Assembly: GCA_963575745.1 (NCBI GenBank)
Contig: CAUYUJ010016282.1
Coordinates: forward strand, 788,872 to 852,871
DNA: 64,000 bases
Direction of reading: 5' to 3'
From: Prorocentrum cordatum
Lineage: Eukaryota > Sar > Dinophyceae > Prorocentrales > Prorocentraceae
The notes beneath the pieces are model-generated. The model worked only from the letters and a program-made list of their open reading frames with translations. It did not search any database and was not told the DNA's origin. Below are positions 1 through 11,549 of this stretch, piece by piece; the stretch's first letter is position 1, and each line of letters opens with the position of its first letter. Both the position numbers and the translations under genes were made by a program.

Positions 1-69
1 GGCTTGACGGCTACCGGGAAGCGCGTATGGAGCAAGCGCGCGGCGTCCGTGCTCTGGGCCCCTCGCTTC

Positions 70-248
70 CTTTCGGCACGAACGGAATGGGTACGGACAT
101 CATGGGTACAGTGCCCAACAGCCGTCCGCGGCGGCCTGTGTCCATTCGAGACAGAAGGCCGCCTGCCACACAGCGGCCGCTGCTGGTTTGGGACAACATT
201 TGTTGTTGCGCATTGTACCCATTTTTTCCATACCCATTTCGGGCGTCC
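70..248. mobile_element. TIR-G element, internally shortened
   Basis: Contains GGAATGGGTACGGACATC, GAGACAGAAGGCCGCCTGCC and ends CCCATTTCGGGCGTCC. It lacks the TTCATCTTGAAC hairpin found in the other copies. Confidence 0.7.
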
Positions 249-1954
249 AAATCCTTCGCCCACTGCCGCTGCCCCTCGCCTCCCATCGTTCCTCTTTCCC
301 CCGGGGCTCCCCGTTTCCGCGGGCCTGCTTCCTGGAATCGGGACTTGTTGGCCCCTTCCGTCTTCGAGCCGGGGGGTTGGCATCAATGGTTTCAGGGGCA
401 GTGCTGTCTCTCCCGCACGAGTCTGAGTCTCCTCCTGCTTTGGCCAACTTGTTTCCGATTGTTGAATCCTGTGGAGTGTGAGAACATGTGAGACATTCGT
501 TTGGACTGCTTCAGAAAAGACAGCGCTATGTGCAACTACGCATATTCTTCATCGATTTGAGTTTCGGCGAACGCGTCCCAAGGGGTGCCCCGGAGGCGTT
601 TTGCTTTCATCGTTTTAGTCCAGCCATGCCAGGGCCAGGCTGCGGGCAGAGCCGGGGTCAGGACAGGGTTGGGCTATCCAGGGCTTGGCCTGGGGGCTGG
701 GCCGAGCTTGGCCTGGGCCTGGGCTACGAAGGTCGGTCGGGCCACGGCCGGGTCTGGACCGGGCATGGGCCGGCATCGGGCGGGGACCGGCCATTGTTGA
801 AGCCGAGCTGGCGTTGTGCACGGGCTGGAATTGGACCAGAGGCTGGGGCTGTTGCTTTATGCCCTCTTGTGCGAGCGACCACCCCGTCACAATCCCCGTA
901 TCCATCCTCATATTCGATCGATGATTATCAGGACGTGTGTTAGCCAAATATGAATTTGCCCCGTTCAGCTGTGTCGTCCTTCACCTCAGTACAACATTTG
1001 CGTCGTATCGAAGAGCTACGGCGGACAAACACACGTTGGCGCAAGTTCTGAGGATCATATCTCCAAGTTTTCTTTCGCGAGAGCGCCTCGCGCGCTCGCG
1101 CGGGAGGGTGGTGGTATGTTCCGCTTGCGCGAGGTACTCACGTCGGCTCTTGGCAGGGGGAGAGTACGTTCTTTGCGCTCCCCGGAATAGTTGTATTGCA
1201 GAACTGATTGGTTGGCTCAGCGAAATTCCCTTCATTTCGTAGCCTGTTTATTTTCAAGCGTGTTCCTGCAACATAATGACATGTTTCTTCATGTCTTTCA
1301 AACGGTAGCTCAATAATGAGGGGCCCATAAGCACGCACATCATCATTCGCGGTCGCATGCGTGAGCGACGCAGTCACCATCGCCGCGATCAGTTCGATCA
1401 TCGAAGGCGCCTTGCGAACCCATCCTCCACATCGCCTGTGCCGTCGTCGTCACGTTCATTGTCCTCGTCAGCCGCGCCATCCGCCAATTATCTTATGCAT
1501 TCCAGTGACTCAGTCGTCTTTTCATAACGACATGACCAAAGTGTCGAACTGCGCTTTCCCGGCTTACTTGTACTTCCTTGGCAGGTTCTGAGTTAGAGTC
1601 TTGGTTTTTGGCGTGGTTGCGCCCCTGTGGGTGGGACGCGCGGAACGCTTCTTTGCATTGGAACGCGCGGGTGGCCGCGGTCAATTCTTGTAGCTCCAAT
1701 CCCCAGGTACGGCTCCGCCCCCCGCAGTTTGTGGACACCTTGAAGTGCGGGCATGGTCCTCCCCCGGGCCCCTCGTCTGCCGCACCCCTCGCATCTTCCC
1801 CTTTCCGCACACCTCCTCTGCCCCTTCCTCCGCTTTCGCCTGCCCCGCCCCCTGGTTTCCCTTCCCCCCTCCCTTCCCCCCTCTTCTCTGCACCGCCCTG
1901 CTGGTCTCCCTCGGTCTCCTGCCCCCTGGTGTTGCCGTTTTGTCCCTTGCCCAG
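249..1954. other. Sequence before gene A exon 1, no gene recognised
   Basis: At 630-800 there is a degenerate GGGCTTGGCC/TGGGCCTGGG repeat. At 1080-1108 there is a small GAGCGCCTCGCGCGCTCGCG palindrome. 1780-1950 is C/T-rich and probably the polypyrimidine region before exon 1. I see no supported exon. Confidence 0.5.
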
Positions 1955-1996
1955 GAGGCGTTGCGGCCCCTGTTCGAGTCGCTGCCGAAGAGCGAG
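1955..1996 (+). CDS. Gene A exon 1 (partial gene, first visible exon)
   Basis: The peptide EALRPLFESLPKSE is in phase 0 at both ends. The acceptor is CCCAG|GAG after a long pyrimidine-rich stretch (about 1790-1950). The donor is AGCGAG|GA, a GA donor; one codon later (after 1999) is an equally good alternative. The LPKSE end joins directly to AGLVG...ARYALHR of exon 2, the order I remember for the family. No initiator Met is visible, so at least one exon should lie upstream of the window or be unrecognised in 1-1950. Confidence 0.7.
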
Positions 1997-2165
1997 GAGA
2001 GCCCCCCGTGGAGCGGAGTAGATTACTGGGAGGAGGAAGGATTGAGGCAGAGAGGACGGGGAGCGGGTGGGCTCGGGGAGAGGTTGTGATTGCCATGGGA
2101 GGATTAAGGCGTACAGGGAGGGCGAGGGTCAGGAAGGGTCGTCAAGTTCTGACTTTGCGCGCGTG

Positions 2166-3165
2166 TGAGTGTGTGTGTGTATGTGTGTGTTCTTGTTTCG
2201 CACATATCAGCGGAGGGAGGGGTCTACTTCACATGTGCGACCGCGTGCACTTTTGTAGAATCAGATGCCTGTACACTCGGTATATGGGTGTATCCGCGTG
2301 GACAGAAACATTAGCAATGATGTGTGTGTGCATGTACGCTTGTATTCGTGTAGATATATGTATATACACGTACGTGTGAATGCATATATGTATGTATGTG
2401 CGTATGTATGTAGGTATGCATATATGCATACATGTATGTGTGCATGCAGACATGCGTGCATGTATGCATGTGTGCACGTATGCACGCATGCATGCACACA
2501 CGCAGGTATGCATGTGCATACACACATATAGATGTATATATACATTAATGCAGGTATACATGTATGCATGTATGCGTGCATTCATGTATGTATGTACGTG
2601 TGTATGCTTGTACTCATGGATTCCTGTATGCGTGCCTTGATGCTTGTATGTTCGCTTGTAGGCATATAGGTAGTTATGTGTCTGCCTGTCAGCATGCATG
2701 AGTGCATATATGCAGGTATGTATGTATGTGTGTATGTAGGTAGGCATGCATGTATGTATGTAAGCATGTGTGCTTGTGTGCATGCATGTATGCATGTATG
2801 CATGCATGTGCATATGTATACATATATATAGTTGTATGTACGTGTATAGGTGTATGTATGCATGCATGTATGTCTGTGCACTATGCGTATGTGTACATGT
2901 GTGTATGCATGTATGTATGCATGTATGTATGTATGTATGTATGTCTGTCTGTCTGTATGTATGTATGTATGTATGAATGGTATGTATGGCCTGTTTGGGT
3001 TATGCGTGTATGTTGTATACATGGATGTATGTATGACTGTATGTTTGTATGCAGACATGCGTGCGTTTATGTATGTAGGTATGTACACATGTCTGTATGT
3101 ATGCATGCATGCATGCACGTGGGTACGTGTGCATGCATGTTGGTATGCACTCCTACATTCAAAGG
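2166..3165. repeat. 1-kb TGTA/TGCA simple-sequence array
   Basis: Degenerate TGTATGTATGCATGCATG units with TGTC and TATA interruptions. All frames are open for long stretches because the sequence lacks stops on one strand; none is taken as coding. A related array lies at 62600-63530. Confidence 0.9.
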
Positions 3166-3410
3166 TATGTGGAAGAGCGCGCTGTGGGAGTCGCGAAGAA
3201 CAAAAGTGGGGGCCAGCTTTCACCAGGGGAGGGGTGCTTCCGAAGCTACCACTCCCCTGGGGAACTGAAGGGTAGGGCTGGCGCACACGCCCGCCAAGAT
3301 TTGCTTCTGGCTTACGGCTGCGGCGATGCGGCGCAGAACAGGCATTGGTGAGTGTAGCCCCTCGCTTCAAGGACGGCCTTGGCCGTTCGCCTTGAGGTAA
3401 GGGGAGGCAG

Positions 3411-3467
3411 AGGAGGAGGAGGAGGAGGAGGAGGAGGAGGAGGAGGAGGAGGAGGAGGAGGAGGAGG
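3411..3467. repeat. (GGA)n microsatellite next to gene A exon 2
   Basis: About 19 uninterrupted GGA/AGG triplets ending 90 bp before exon 2. Confidence 0.9.
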
Positions 3468-3558
3468 GAGGGGTAGGACGAGAATGTGGGCGGCGTCGAC
3501 AACCACAACGATGCTCACGAAGACGTCAACGAGGATTCGTCCGTGCCCCGCGGCAGAG

Positions 3559-3652
3559 GCGGGCCTCGTCGGCGTCGGGGCCGCGCGCTACGCGCTGCAC
3601 CGCACCTTCGTGCAGCTGCACGCCTGGCAGGTGAAGGGCCTCGAGCCCACAG
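3559..3652 (+). CDS. Gene A exon 2 (RYALHR...VKGLEP motif)
   Basis: 31 codons plus one base, starting AGLVGVGAARYALHR and ending VKGLEPT. The acceptor is GGCAGAG|GCG and the donor ACAG|GC. A GT in the middle (after HAWQ at 3630) could act as a donor. The later GC is preferred because it keeps VKGLEPTG, a family motif, and gives the phase needed by exon 3. The exon lies about 90 bp downstream of a (GGA)n array. Confidence 0.78.
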
Positions 3653-3769
3653 GCCCACCGGCGTCGTCGTCGCCGCCGCCGGCGCCGCCGTGGTCGCTGT
3701 CTCTCGGTCGGCCTCGGCGTGCACCGTCGAGCGATCGGAGGCAGCGCGGAGGCGTTTGCACGCCTGGCT

Positions 3770-3926
3770 TTCAGTCGGGCCTGTCCCTCTACAGGGGGAA
3801 TGTTCAGAAACAGTCCAAAAATAGTCCGGGGACGATTTTTTGATTTTTGAAGTATTTTGGGGCATTTTCTGAGCATGTTCTATGTTTCGTCCAAAATCCC
3901 CCTGTAGGGGGACAGGCCCGACTCAA
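3770..3926. mobile_element. TIR-A element, 8-bp duplication GCCTGGCT
   Basis: Ends TTCAGTCGGGCCTGTCCC and its inverse, with interior AATAGTCCGGGGACGAT. Exact 8-bp duplicates lie at 3762-3769 and 3927-3934. There is no coding capacity: a 157-bp non-autonomous element. An 8-bp duplication is typical of hAT-like transposases; that class is inferred. Confidence 0.88.
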
Positions 3927-3934
3927 GCCTGGCT

Positions 3935-5439
3935 GCGCAACGCACTGCGCAGCTCCCAAAGGCCCTGGACTGAGCCCTTGGAAGGGGTCGAGCGCCGCGG
4001 CTGCCCGCGTGCTCGCGCCCGCCCGTCAGAGAAGCGCCGTCGATCGAGAAGCTGCAGGGTCTCACACGCGTTCGTCGCAGCGGTCGCGCCGCTTTCCAGG
4101 AGATGTCGAGGTGTCGGTTCCCTTCGCCATCGTCGCTGTCGTGGTTTGGGCATGCTCTTCAGGTGTTTTGGCGTTTGAGGGCCCGTTCCGTATCTTGGGA
4201 CATGCACAAGTCGATCTGGCTCACAGCAGCTGCCCAGGGGCGGCACCCGGGAGGGCCTACAGGTCCCCAGGGGTGAGGGCTGGGGCAGGCGGGAGGAGGA
4301 CGGTTTCTTCGTGTTCTCCTCCGCTGAGGCTTTGCTGCGTTTTTCGTCAGTGCTTCATGTGTTCCTCCTCTGCATGCGTTCGAACATCATGATGCTTACA
4401 CATGAATCGAGTTGCTTACTTTGGGCTACAGTGCGATCGCAATGAGGTATCCAGTCCGCTAGGGCACGGGCATGGTTATGTTCGGCGCTCGTGAGCGGTC
4501 GTCGTCGTTATCCTGCTCCTCCTGACTCCTGATTCATTGGCTTACGTCGCACCGCCGATCCGTCGGGGAGCTCTGGGGGCCTCTTTCCCAGGGGGGCGGT
4601 GTCAGAGAAGCGTCTTGGCGACACATCTGCAGTTGGGACGCTGTCAGAGAAGCGTCTTGGCGACATGTCTGCATATGGGACGCCCCACGCCGTGCGCAGA
4701 TGGTCCCTGTTGGGGTCCCTGTTGGGGTCGTTTTGTGGCCTCTTGACTCGGGCATTGAGGGAGTACCCCCCCCAGACAAGTCGACTGAGGAACTCTGCGC
4801 TGGTTCACTCGACATTGGCCTTCGAATGTGCCGGTGCAGTGCGCAGTCGGTTTCGCTAATCGACGTAACGTGGGTCAGCAATCCCGCTGGGGCCCACTGG
4901 GAAGGCGGTGCCGTGCGCACGTGGAGTGCCCCCGACAGCTTTCCTTTGAGGCCGTTTTGTTGAGGGGGGGCCTCTTCGGGGGCCTCGAGGAGCCCCATTG
5001 GGGGGACCTCGGGGCCGCCATGGGGCTCTCTTGGGAGCAGTACAGTCGGGGCCCTGAAGAAGGAACCCTTTTTGTTGGGGAGGGGCTCCGCGTTCCTTAA
5101 GTGTTTCGCAGCTTGCCTCAGGTTCTCCTTATGCTTTCGATCGGAAAACGAAGTTTAACTTATGGAAGAAAGGGGCCTCGTTCCTTATTTTGGGTTCCTT
5201 AGGTCAAGGCCCCGACTGTATGAGCTTGGGGGCCATCTTCTTGGGGCCCCTTGCCCCGGCGGCGGGGGGCCGTTTCTCTCTCCACGCTGGCCAGAACGGG
5301 CTCCCCGGAAACGGGGGGGGGCAAGCATCTCACACGCCGAGGTAAACCCCATGGGCCCATGGGGCTTGTAAGCGCTGGAACGTCAGAGTGAGTGGGCCGA
5401 ACGGCCATTCACTGTCCCTGGGTGCGTGGCTGAAGTGGG
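3935..5439. other. Part of gene A intron 2 without recognised genes
   Basis: Unique-looking GC-rich sequence. A 42-bp tandem duplication (GTCAGAGAAGCGTCTTGGCG...) occupies 4601-4684. No supported exon. Confidence 0.5.
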
Positions 5440-6547
5440 GTTCCGCGGTGGAGACTGTTGTTGCGTTGTTGTTCGTTGTTGTCTGCTGTTGAACTCACTA
5501 CTGAAGAATAGTTATTGTTGATCCTCCCTCTGGTGACCATTCTATGTTTTCAATTGAAGTGCTTCCCCGGGGGCTCGCACCCTGTTTTTTTGATCCGGAA
5601 AAATCACTAGGCTCAAACTGGGACCCTGGCCGCCGGTCTACAACAACAACGGCTCCCGTCTGACATGTCCTCACAATTTATTCCCAAATCGCACTCTCGC
5701 GCGGGACTTCCTTATTGTTTGTATACGAATCGCACTCTCGCGTGGGATTTCCTCAGGAATTTCGTTATCGTTTTGGCTTCTCTCACGATTTACTTGGGAA
5801 TCGCGCTGTCGCTCGAGACCTCCTCGCGATTCATGCAGGATCCACGCTTCAGCAACTCGCCTGCTCGACCTGGTCGCCTGGGCCCTCCCGACTTGCCCGC
5901 TATGGGTCTGCCCACCCGATCTGCCCGTCTGGTTCTACCACTCGTTTTCTGCTCATTGCCCCCCTCCCGCTACTTTCTCTCGTGCTCCATTATTATCCCT
6001 CTACCTTCCACCTGTCTTCTCTTCCCTTGTTTCAGGGTCTGCACTAAATGCACGCGGCAGGTATGGAAGATTTACCCCCAAGGGGATACGATCGAAGACG
6101 ACGAGGGCGGGTACCGCGGGTTGGGGATATACGTATTGTTTGGCATGTGAGCGGATAGGAGCGAGCAGTCTTAACATGAGTGTTTTTGTTGTTGTTGTTG
6201 TTGCTGTTGCTGCTGCTGTTGCTGCTGTTGTTGTCGTTGCTGCTGTTGTTGTTGAAGTTGGAATCCCACTACTGAATAATAAGCAGTGTTGATCCCCCCC
6301 TCCGGTGACCATTGTGTTTTCCAATTTAAATATTTCCCCTGCACCCCGTTTGTTCCTCAGGGAAAGTCACAGGGGTCAAATTGCGCCCCTTGGAGTCGCG
6401 CTCTCGCTAGAGAATTGCTTGCACATGATTCAAGAATCGCACTCTTGCGTTGGAATTCCCCGCAATTTACTCAAGCGCCGCGCTCCCGACACTCGGGCAC
6501 CCAGAAGTCGCGCTCACGCCTAGGACACCCTCACATCTTATTTAGAT

Positions 6548-7019
6548 AACGGGATCTCGCTGCCCTTCGTGGCCCCGTTGCAGCCCTTCGTGGTCCCCCT
6601 CTCTGCCCTTCGTGGCCCCGTTGCAGCCCTTCGTGGCCCCCTCGCTGCCCTTCTTGGCCCCGTTGCAGCCCTTCGTGGCCCCGTTGCAGCCCTTCGTAGC
6701 CCCGTTGCAGCCCTTTGTGGCCCTCTCGCTGCCCTTGGTTGCACCCTCGCTGCCCTTCGTGGCCCCGTTGCAGCCCTTCGCAGCCCCGTTGCGGCCCTTC
6801 ATGGCCCCCTCGCTGCCTTTCGTGGCGCCTTCGCTGCCCTTCGTGGCCCCGTTGCATCCCTTCGTGGTCCCCCTCGCTGCCCTTCGTGGCCCCGTTGTAG
6901 CCCTTCGTGGCCCCCTCGCTGCCCTTCGTGGCCCCGTTGCAACCCTTCGTGGTCCCCTCGCTGCCCTTCGTGGCCCTGTTGCTTCGTGGCACCCTCGCTG
7001 CCTTTCGTGGCCCCGTTGC
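6548..7019. repeat. 21-bp-based minisatellite
   Basis: Repeats of CCCTTCGTGGCCCCGTTGCAG and CCCTCGCTGCCCTTCGTGGC variants. On the minus strand all spacings are multiples of three, giving an open frame of GATKGSEG/GATKGCNG repeats. It is treated as non-coding. Confidence 0.8.
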
Positions 7020-7616
7020 AAATCGCGCTGTCGCTCGAGACATCCCCGCGATTCATGCAGAACGCACGCTTCAGCAGCCCGCTTGCTCGACCTGGCCGCC
7101 TGGGCCCTCCTTCCCGACCCGCCCGTTAGGGCCTATCCGCCCGATCTGCCCGTCTGGTTCTGCCACTTGCTCTCTGCTCCTAGCCCCCCTTCTGCTACTC
7201 TCTCTCGTGTTGCATCCTCCTCCTTGCCCCTTGTCTCTTCCTTCCATCCGTACTCCCGTCCCCTGCTTCAGGGGCTGCACGCAATACACATTGCAGATAC
7301 GGATGATATACCCCCAAGGGTGTACGATCGAAGACGGCAGGACGTTCTGAATGACACTCGAACGTATAAACACGATCACTCTGAACAGGATTGTGATGGT
7401 TGATGTTGTTGTTGCTGCTGCTGTTGTTGTAGAACTCACACTACTGAAGAACAATTGTTCTGCGGTGACCATCATGTTTTTCAATTGAAAAGCTTTCCCT
7501 GGGGCTCGCACCCTGTTTTTTATTACGGAAGGTCACTCGGGTCAAGTTGCGTTGTTGGCCCCTGAACTACAACAGCAACGGTCCTGACTTATATTTCCTC
7601 ACAATGTATTATTTAA

Positions 7617-8474
7617 TCGCTTCGCTCATTCCGCCGGCCCATACAGTCTCATGTCTGCCGTTTGCCCGCGGGCCTGGTGTCAATGCGGCGCTTTGGGGGT
7701 TCCTGGGGCCGCTTGGGGGACTCCTGGGGCGCTCGGGGGGGCATTTGGGGGGCCTCCTGGGGCCGCTTGGGGGACTCTTGGGGGCCTCCTGAGGGCCTCG
7801 TGGGGGCCTCTTGGGGCCTCTTAGGGGCCTCTTGGGGCCTCGTAGGGGCTTCTTAGGGCCGAGGGCTCGAAATGTTGTTTCGTGTTCCCTCTCTGGGGCC
7901 CCTTTGGGGGCGTTCTTGGGGCCCTCTTGGACCGTCTTGGAGGCTTCTTGGGCCGTCTTCGAGCCCTCTTGGGCCATCTTGGGGCCCTCTTGGGGGCCTC
8001 TTGGGCCCTCTTGGGGCGATCTTGGGGGCCTCTGGGGCCGTCTTGGGGCGTCGGGAAGCCGAAAAGGTGGAAGCTCCAACATCTCTCAAAAACCTAAGGA
8101 AAAACAATGAATTTTGCCTCCGGGGGCCCTCTTGGGAGTGCTCTTGGAGGCCTCTTGGGGCGTCTGGGGGCTATCTTGGGCGTCTTGGAGCGATCTTGTG
8201 GCATGTCGGACCCCTCGTGTACCATCTTGGGGGCCTCTTGGGGGCCTCTTGGCCTTTCTTGGGGCTCTCGGGGACGTCTCGGAGCCCTGTTGGTGCGCTC
8301 ATGGAGCGCTCCTGGAGCGCTCTGGGGGAGTCTCCCGGGGATCGGTCGGGGATCGCCTGGGGTACTTTTCGTCCGGGGACCCCCAGGGGCCGCCCCGCGC
8401 GCGCGAACTAGAGAATTGTTAACCAGTTACCGGAGATCTTAGCACGCCTCTGGCCCGTTGGGCCGGCGAATTAA
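7617..8474. mobile_element. GGCCTCTTGG-rich element (family 8), long copy
   Basis: Starts ATTTAATCGCTTCGCTCATTCC and ends CGTTGGGCCGGCGAATTAATC, a short imperfect inverse. The interior is hundreds of bases of degenerate GGGGCCTCTTGG units. The right part has GGTACTTTTCGTCCGGGG and TTAACCAGTTACCGGAG. It interrupts the third unit of the 740-bp tandem repeat. All long open frames inside are repeat translations. Confidence 0.7.
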
Positions 8475-8990
8475 TCGCGCTCTCTCGCGGGACTTCTTCA
8501 CACTGTATTGAGGCATGGCGCTCTCGCGTGGAATTTCCTCGCAATGTATTCAGACGCCGCGCCCTCGACGTTCAGGAGTCACGCTCTCGCCGTGGATTTC
8601 CTCACGTTGAGTAGGGAATCGAGCTGTCGCTCGAGACCTCCTCGCGATTCGTGCAGGACGCACGCTTGAGCAACCCGCCTGCTCGACCTTGCCGCTTGGG
8701 CCCTCCTTCCCGACCCGCCTGGTAGGGTCTACCCGCCCGTTCTGCCCGTCTGGTTCTGCCGCGTGTTTTCTGCTCCTAGCCCGTGCTCGATCCTTCTTCC
8801 CCCCCTCGTCCTTCCTTCCATCCGTCCTCTTGTCCCCTGCCTCAGGGGCTGCGCCGAAATAAACGTTGCAGGTAAGAAAAATAGACTCCCAAGGAGGTAC
8901 GGTCGAGGACAAAGAGGGCGGGTATCGAGGGTTCGTTATCTACGTGTAGAATGGCACGCGAGCAGAAACGAGCGAACAGTCTTAACATGA

Positions 8991-9480
8991 TTGTTGTTGT
9001 CGTCGTCGTTGTCGTCGTCGTCGTCTTGTCCCAGTCGCGACCCCGCCCGCGACCCGCCCGCGACCGCCTGCGACCCATCCGCCACCCACCCGCGACCCAC
9101 CCGCGACCCGCCCGCGACCCAACGCGCCTCGGCCCCCTCGCTCTTGTCCGCATCTGTGGGGTGCTGCATCGTATGTTTCAGGAAGTTTCGCCCAGTTCTG
9201 AAGCGAGCGGGCACGCCTTGAGTACCATTGCTTCGGCCGCCCTGCGCAGTGTGCGCCACTTGCGCTGCGACTGCCTGCTGCTCTCCCTGCCTGAGGGGCG
9301 CTCCGCGAGCCCGTCGGCGAGGAGGGTGAGAGGCGACTGACGCCACTGGGGCTGGCGTTGGCCGCGCGCGGGGCTGGCCGGTGGATTGGCGTCGGTCGCA
9401 TCGCGGTGTGGACGCCGGCGCGCGACTGCACAGTGCGATGTCTGTCTGTCTGGGGCCCGTTTTTTTGTTTTTTCCCTTGG
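8991..9480. other. Intron 2 segment with GTC and CGACCC repeats
   Basis: A (GTC)n run at 8989-9030 is followed by CGACCCGCCCG/ACCCACCCG repeats to 9120. An exon-like stretch follows at 9177-9310 (EVSPSSEASGHALSTI... after TTTCAG), but it does not fit the gene A phases and is not called. Confidence 0.45.
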
Positions 9481-9484
9481 TGAT

Positions 9485-9662
9485 GCAGTCAACCCGCGGT
9501 AGTAAGGACGGGCAGCCTTCCCAAGGGTACCCTTTGTGTCCTTGCCTCCTCGGCCCCTCCTTGGCCACTTTCGTTGGCCGCGCCCTGCTCGAGAAGCTTC
9601 GAAATGCGCATCCAAGGCCCTTGCATCCTTATCGCGCATCCTTACAATACGGGTTGATTGTA
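9485..9662. mobile_element. TIR-E element
   Basis: Starts CAGTCAACCCGCGGTAG and GTAAGGA, ends GCGCATCCTTACAATACGG and GTTGATTGTA, which is the inverse. Interior CCAAGGGTACCCT and CCAAGGCCCTTGCATCC. Confidence 0.75.
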
Positions 9663-10081
9663 ACGGCCGTAATGGGGGGGAGAAAGGAGAGGGGCGACGT
9701 GGCCGGTGACGTCATGATTCGCGCCGGCGCCGTCTGGGAATTAGTTGCCCCTAGTAATTCGAAACGGCTCTGGCGCGAACCGTAACATTGCTTTCGGTTG
9801 AATTTCCTGGGAGGTCAAATTCTGATTTTGCCCTGGTCCGAAATCCAGCTTAATCCGGCTTAATCCCGGTTGATCCGGCTGAATCCCGAGGCCCTTTCCG
9901 GCTTAATAGCCCCCCAAATGGGGCTTAATCCTCTTTCATCCTTCCGACGAAAACCTCCCAGTAGTTGCCTCCTATGCTACCAGGTCGGGTCCCCATTAAC
10001 GGCCGTTGCCGCGAATCGTGACAACAATGCGTTCTTGTATGTCTGTCTGTCTGTCTCGTCCTCGCGAAGCCCTCGGCACAG
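9663..10081. other. End of gene A intron 2, with a GGCTTAAT repeat
   Basis: 9840-9935 has repeated CCGGCTTAATCC/GGTTGATCCGG units, including the palindrome GCCCCCCAAATGGGGC (9909-9924). A TGTCTGTCTG run (10037-10054) lies just before the exon 3 acceptor. Confidence 0.5.
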
Positions 10082-10155
10082 GCACGTCCTGGGACCTCGT
10101 GTCCCCTGCGGAGGCGCTGGGCGCTGCGCCAGAGCAGGTGCGCGGAATCTTCGAG
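10082..10155 (+). CDS. Gene A exon 3
   Basis: Two bases complete the Gly of exon 2, then 24 codons read TSWDLVSPAEAL followed by GAAPEQVRGIFE. The acceptor is CACAG|GC and the donor TTCGAG|GC. The reading frame continues open into a (GTC)n array that encodes poly-Val and is not taken as coding. A GT after GAGCAG (10138) is an alternative donor, but it would break phase with exon 4. Confidence 0.72.
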
Positions 10156-10166
10156 GCGAAGCCCGC

Positions 10167-10340
10167 CGTCGTCGTTTTGGTCGTCGTCGTCATCGTGGTC
10201 TTCGTCATCGTCGTCGTTGTCGTCGTGGTAGTCGTCGTCGGCCTCGTGGTCGTCGTCGTCATCGTCGTCGTCGTCGGTGTCGGCGTCGTCGTCGGCGACG
10301 TCGTCGTTGTCGTTGTCGTCGTTGCCGTCGTTCGAGGTTC
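10167..10340. repeat. (GTC)n array after gene A exon 3
   Basis: Imperfect GTCGTCGTC run starting 12 bp after the exon 3 donor. It translates as poly-Val and is not coding. Confidence 0.85.
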
Positions 10341-11175
10341 GAGGACCGACAGGTTGGGTGCATTTCGTCGCCACGGGTCGATTCGCTTCGATCGTCGCCG
10401 TCGTCACCATGGTAGTCGTCGTGACCCCAGCAGAGGTCAGTGGTCGATCGTCGCCGTCGTCCTCGTGGTAGTCGTCGCGGGGAGGAGCAAGGAGGAGGCA
10501 GTGAGAGGGACGAGGGAGATGGAGGAGCGAGTTCTGGCAGAAGTCTCGAGGAAGATACAGGGGGTCCCGGGAGCGCCGAGGGGGCATCCGCTGGGGGGAC
10601 GACGAAGGGGGGGCGGGGGGCCCGAAGGGGGGGAGGCAGTTGGGTGCGGATTGGAGGGAAGGAGGGGGAGATCAGGAGCGAAAGAAGGACGTACATGTAC
10701 ATGAATCCACGCTAGTTTCGAGAATACGCATTGCCCGAAAGTTCGTATGACGCGGCTGGTCTCGCAGATCGAGGGGCCGTGTTCATGTACATAGCTGGGG
10801 CGTACGTCCTTGGTGGGCTCCCTAGGAGAGGGAGACCAGGGGGCAGGCCTTCGGGGGTTCTGGGGGGAAGGGGGGGTCGGAGGATTGGTCCGGGTTTTTC
10901 GATGGTTGTTCAGGGGTGCCGGGTGCTTTCTTCCCGGGGTCGGAGCGGCGAGCAGGAGAATGAGGGTGCAGAAGGAGGATGAGATGAGGGACTTCGACGG
11001 CGATGACGATTTTGAAGACTGGTATGGTGTCGTTGATGAGACGGGTGCCTGAGTGGTCAATGGCGACGACGATGGCGGTGATGATGCTGGTGGTGGTGAT
11101 CCTGCTCGCCCAACGGTGCCGCAATCCAATCGGCAGTTGAGCGCCCGCGAAGGCTGCGCAGCCCTCCGCTCACGG

Positions 11176-11405
11176 GCGGGCCAGGAGTCGAAGCAGGGGG
11201 GAGTTGCTTGCAGGTGTCCGCGCTTTGAATCAGGGTCGCTTGATCAACTCTGCGATTTCGTTTGGAGACGGCTGTGGCTGACCATGCAGGGCGGGCCAGG
11301 AGTCGAAGCAGGGGGGGTTGCTTGCAGGTGTCCGCGCTTTGAATCAGGGTCGCTTGAGTCGACTTTGTGACTTCGTTTGGAGGCGGTTGTGGTTGACCAG
11401 TGCGG
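11176..11405. repeat. 115-bp tandem duplication
   Basis: Two copies starting GCGGGCCAGGAGTCGAAGC at 11176 and 11291, with TTGCTTGCAGGTGTCCGCG in each. They differ at a few positions. Confidence 0.85.
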
Positions 11406-11549
11406 CAGAGGCGAAGGGAGAGTAGAGCCATTAGGAAGATGCTGGGGACGATGAGCATGAGGGGACGGGACGGGGGATGAGGAGAAATTGACAGGGGACC
11501 GAGGACGGGGAGTGACGATAATGAAGGACATGAGGGGTCGGAGGATAAT

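Larger units (their letters stand above)
5440..8990. repeat. Tandem triplication of a ~740-bp unit with two insertions
   Basis: Units start near 5440, 6180 and 7385. Each has a GTTGTTG-rich start, a GGTGACCATT / CTCGCACCCTG block, and a later block with GCTGTCGCTCGAGAC, TCGCGATTCATGCAGGA, GCTCGACCTGG and AGTCTTAACATGA. Unit 2 contains a 470-bp minisatellite and unit 3 the 858-bp family 8 element; without these, all three are 730-750 bp. A GTTTCAG|GG...GCAG|GTA stretch in each could be a small exon relic, but it does not stay open. Confidence 0.7.

Noticed and set aside
2229-3508. Long His/Tyr/Thr or Cys/Val/Met-rich frames at both window ends
   Set aside because: Products of the TGTA/CATA arrays, which have no stop codons in several frames.
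6531-7403. Open frames of 150-260 codons on both strands
   Set aside because: Minisatellite translation; no non-repetitive protein segment.
9177-9310. Exon-like stretch after TTTCAG (EVSPSSEASGHALSTI)
   Set aside because: It does not fit the phases between gene A exons 2 and 3, and exon 3 joins exon 2 directly with the expected family sequence.
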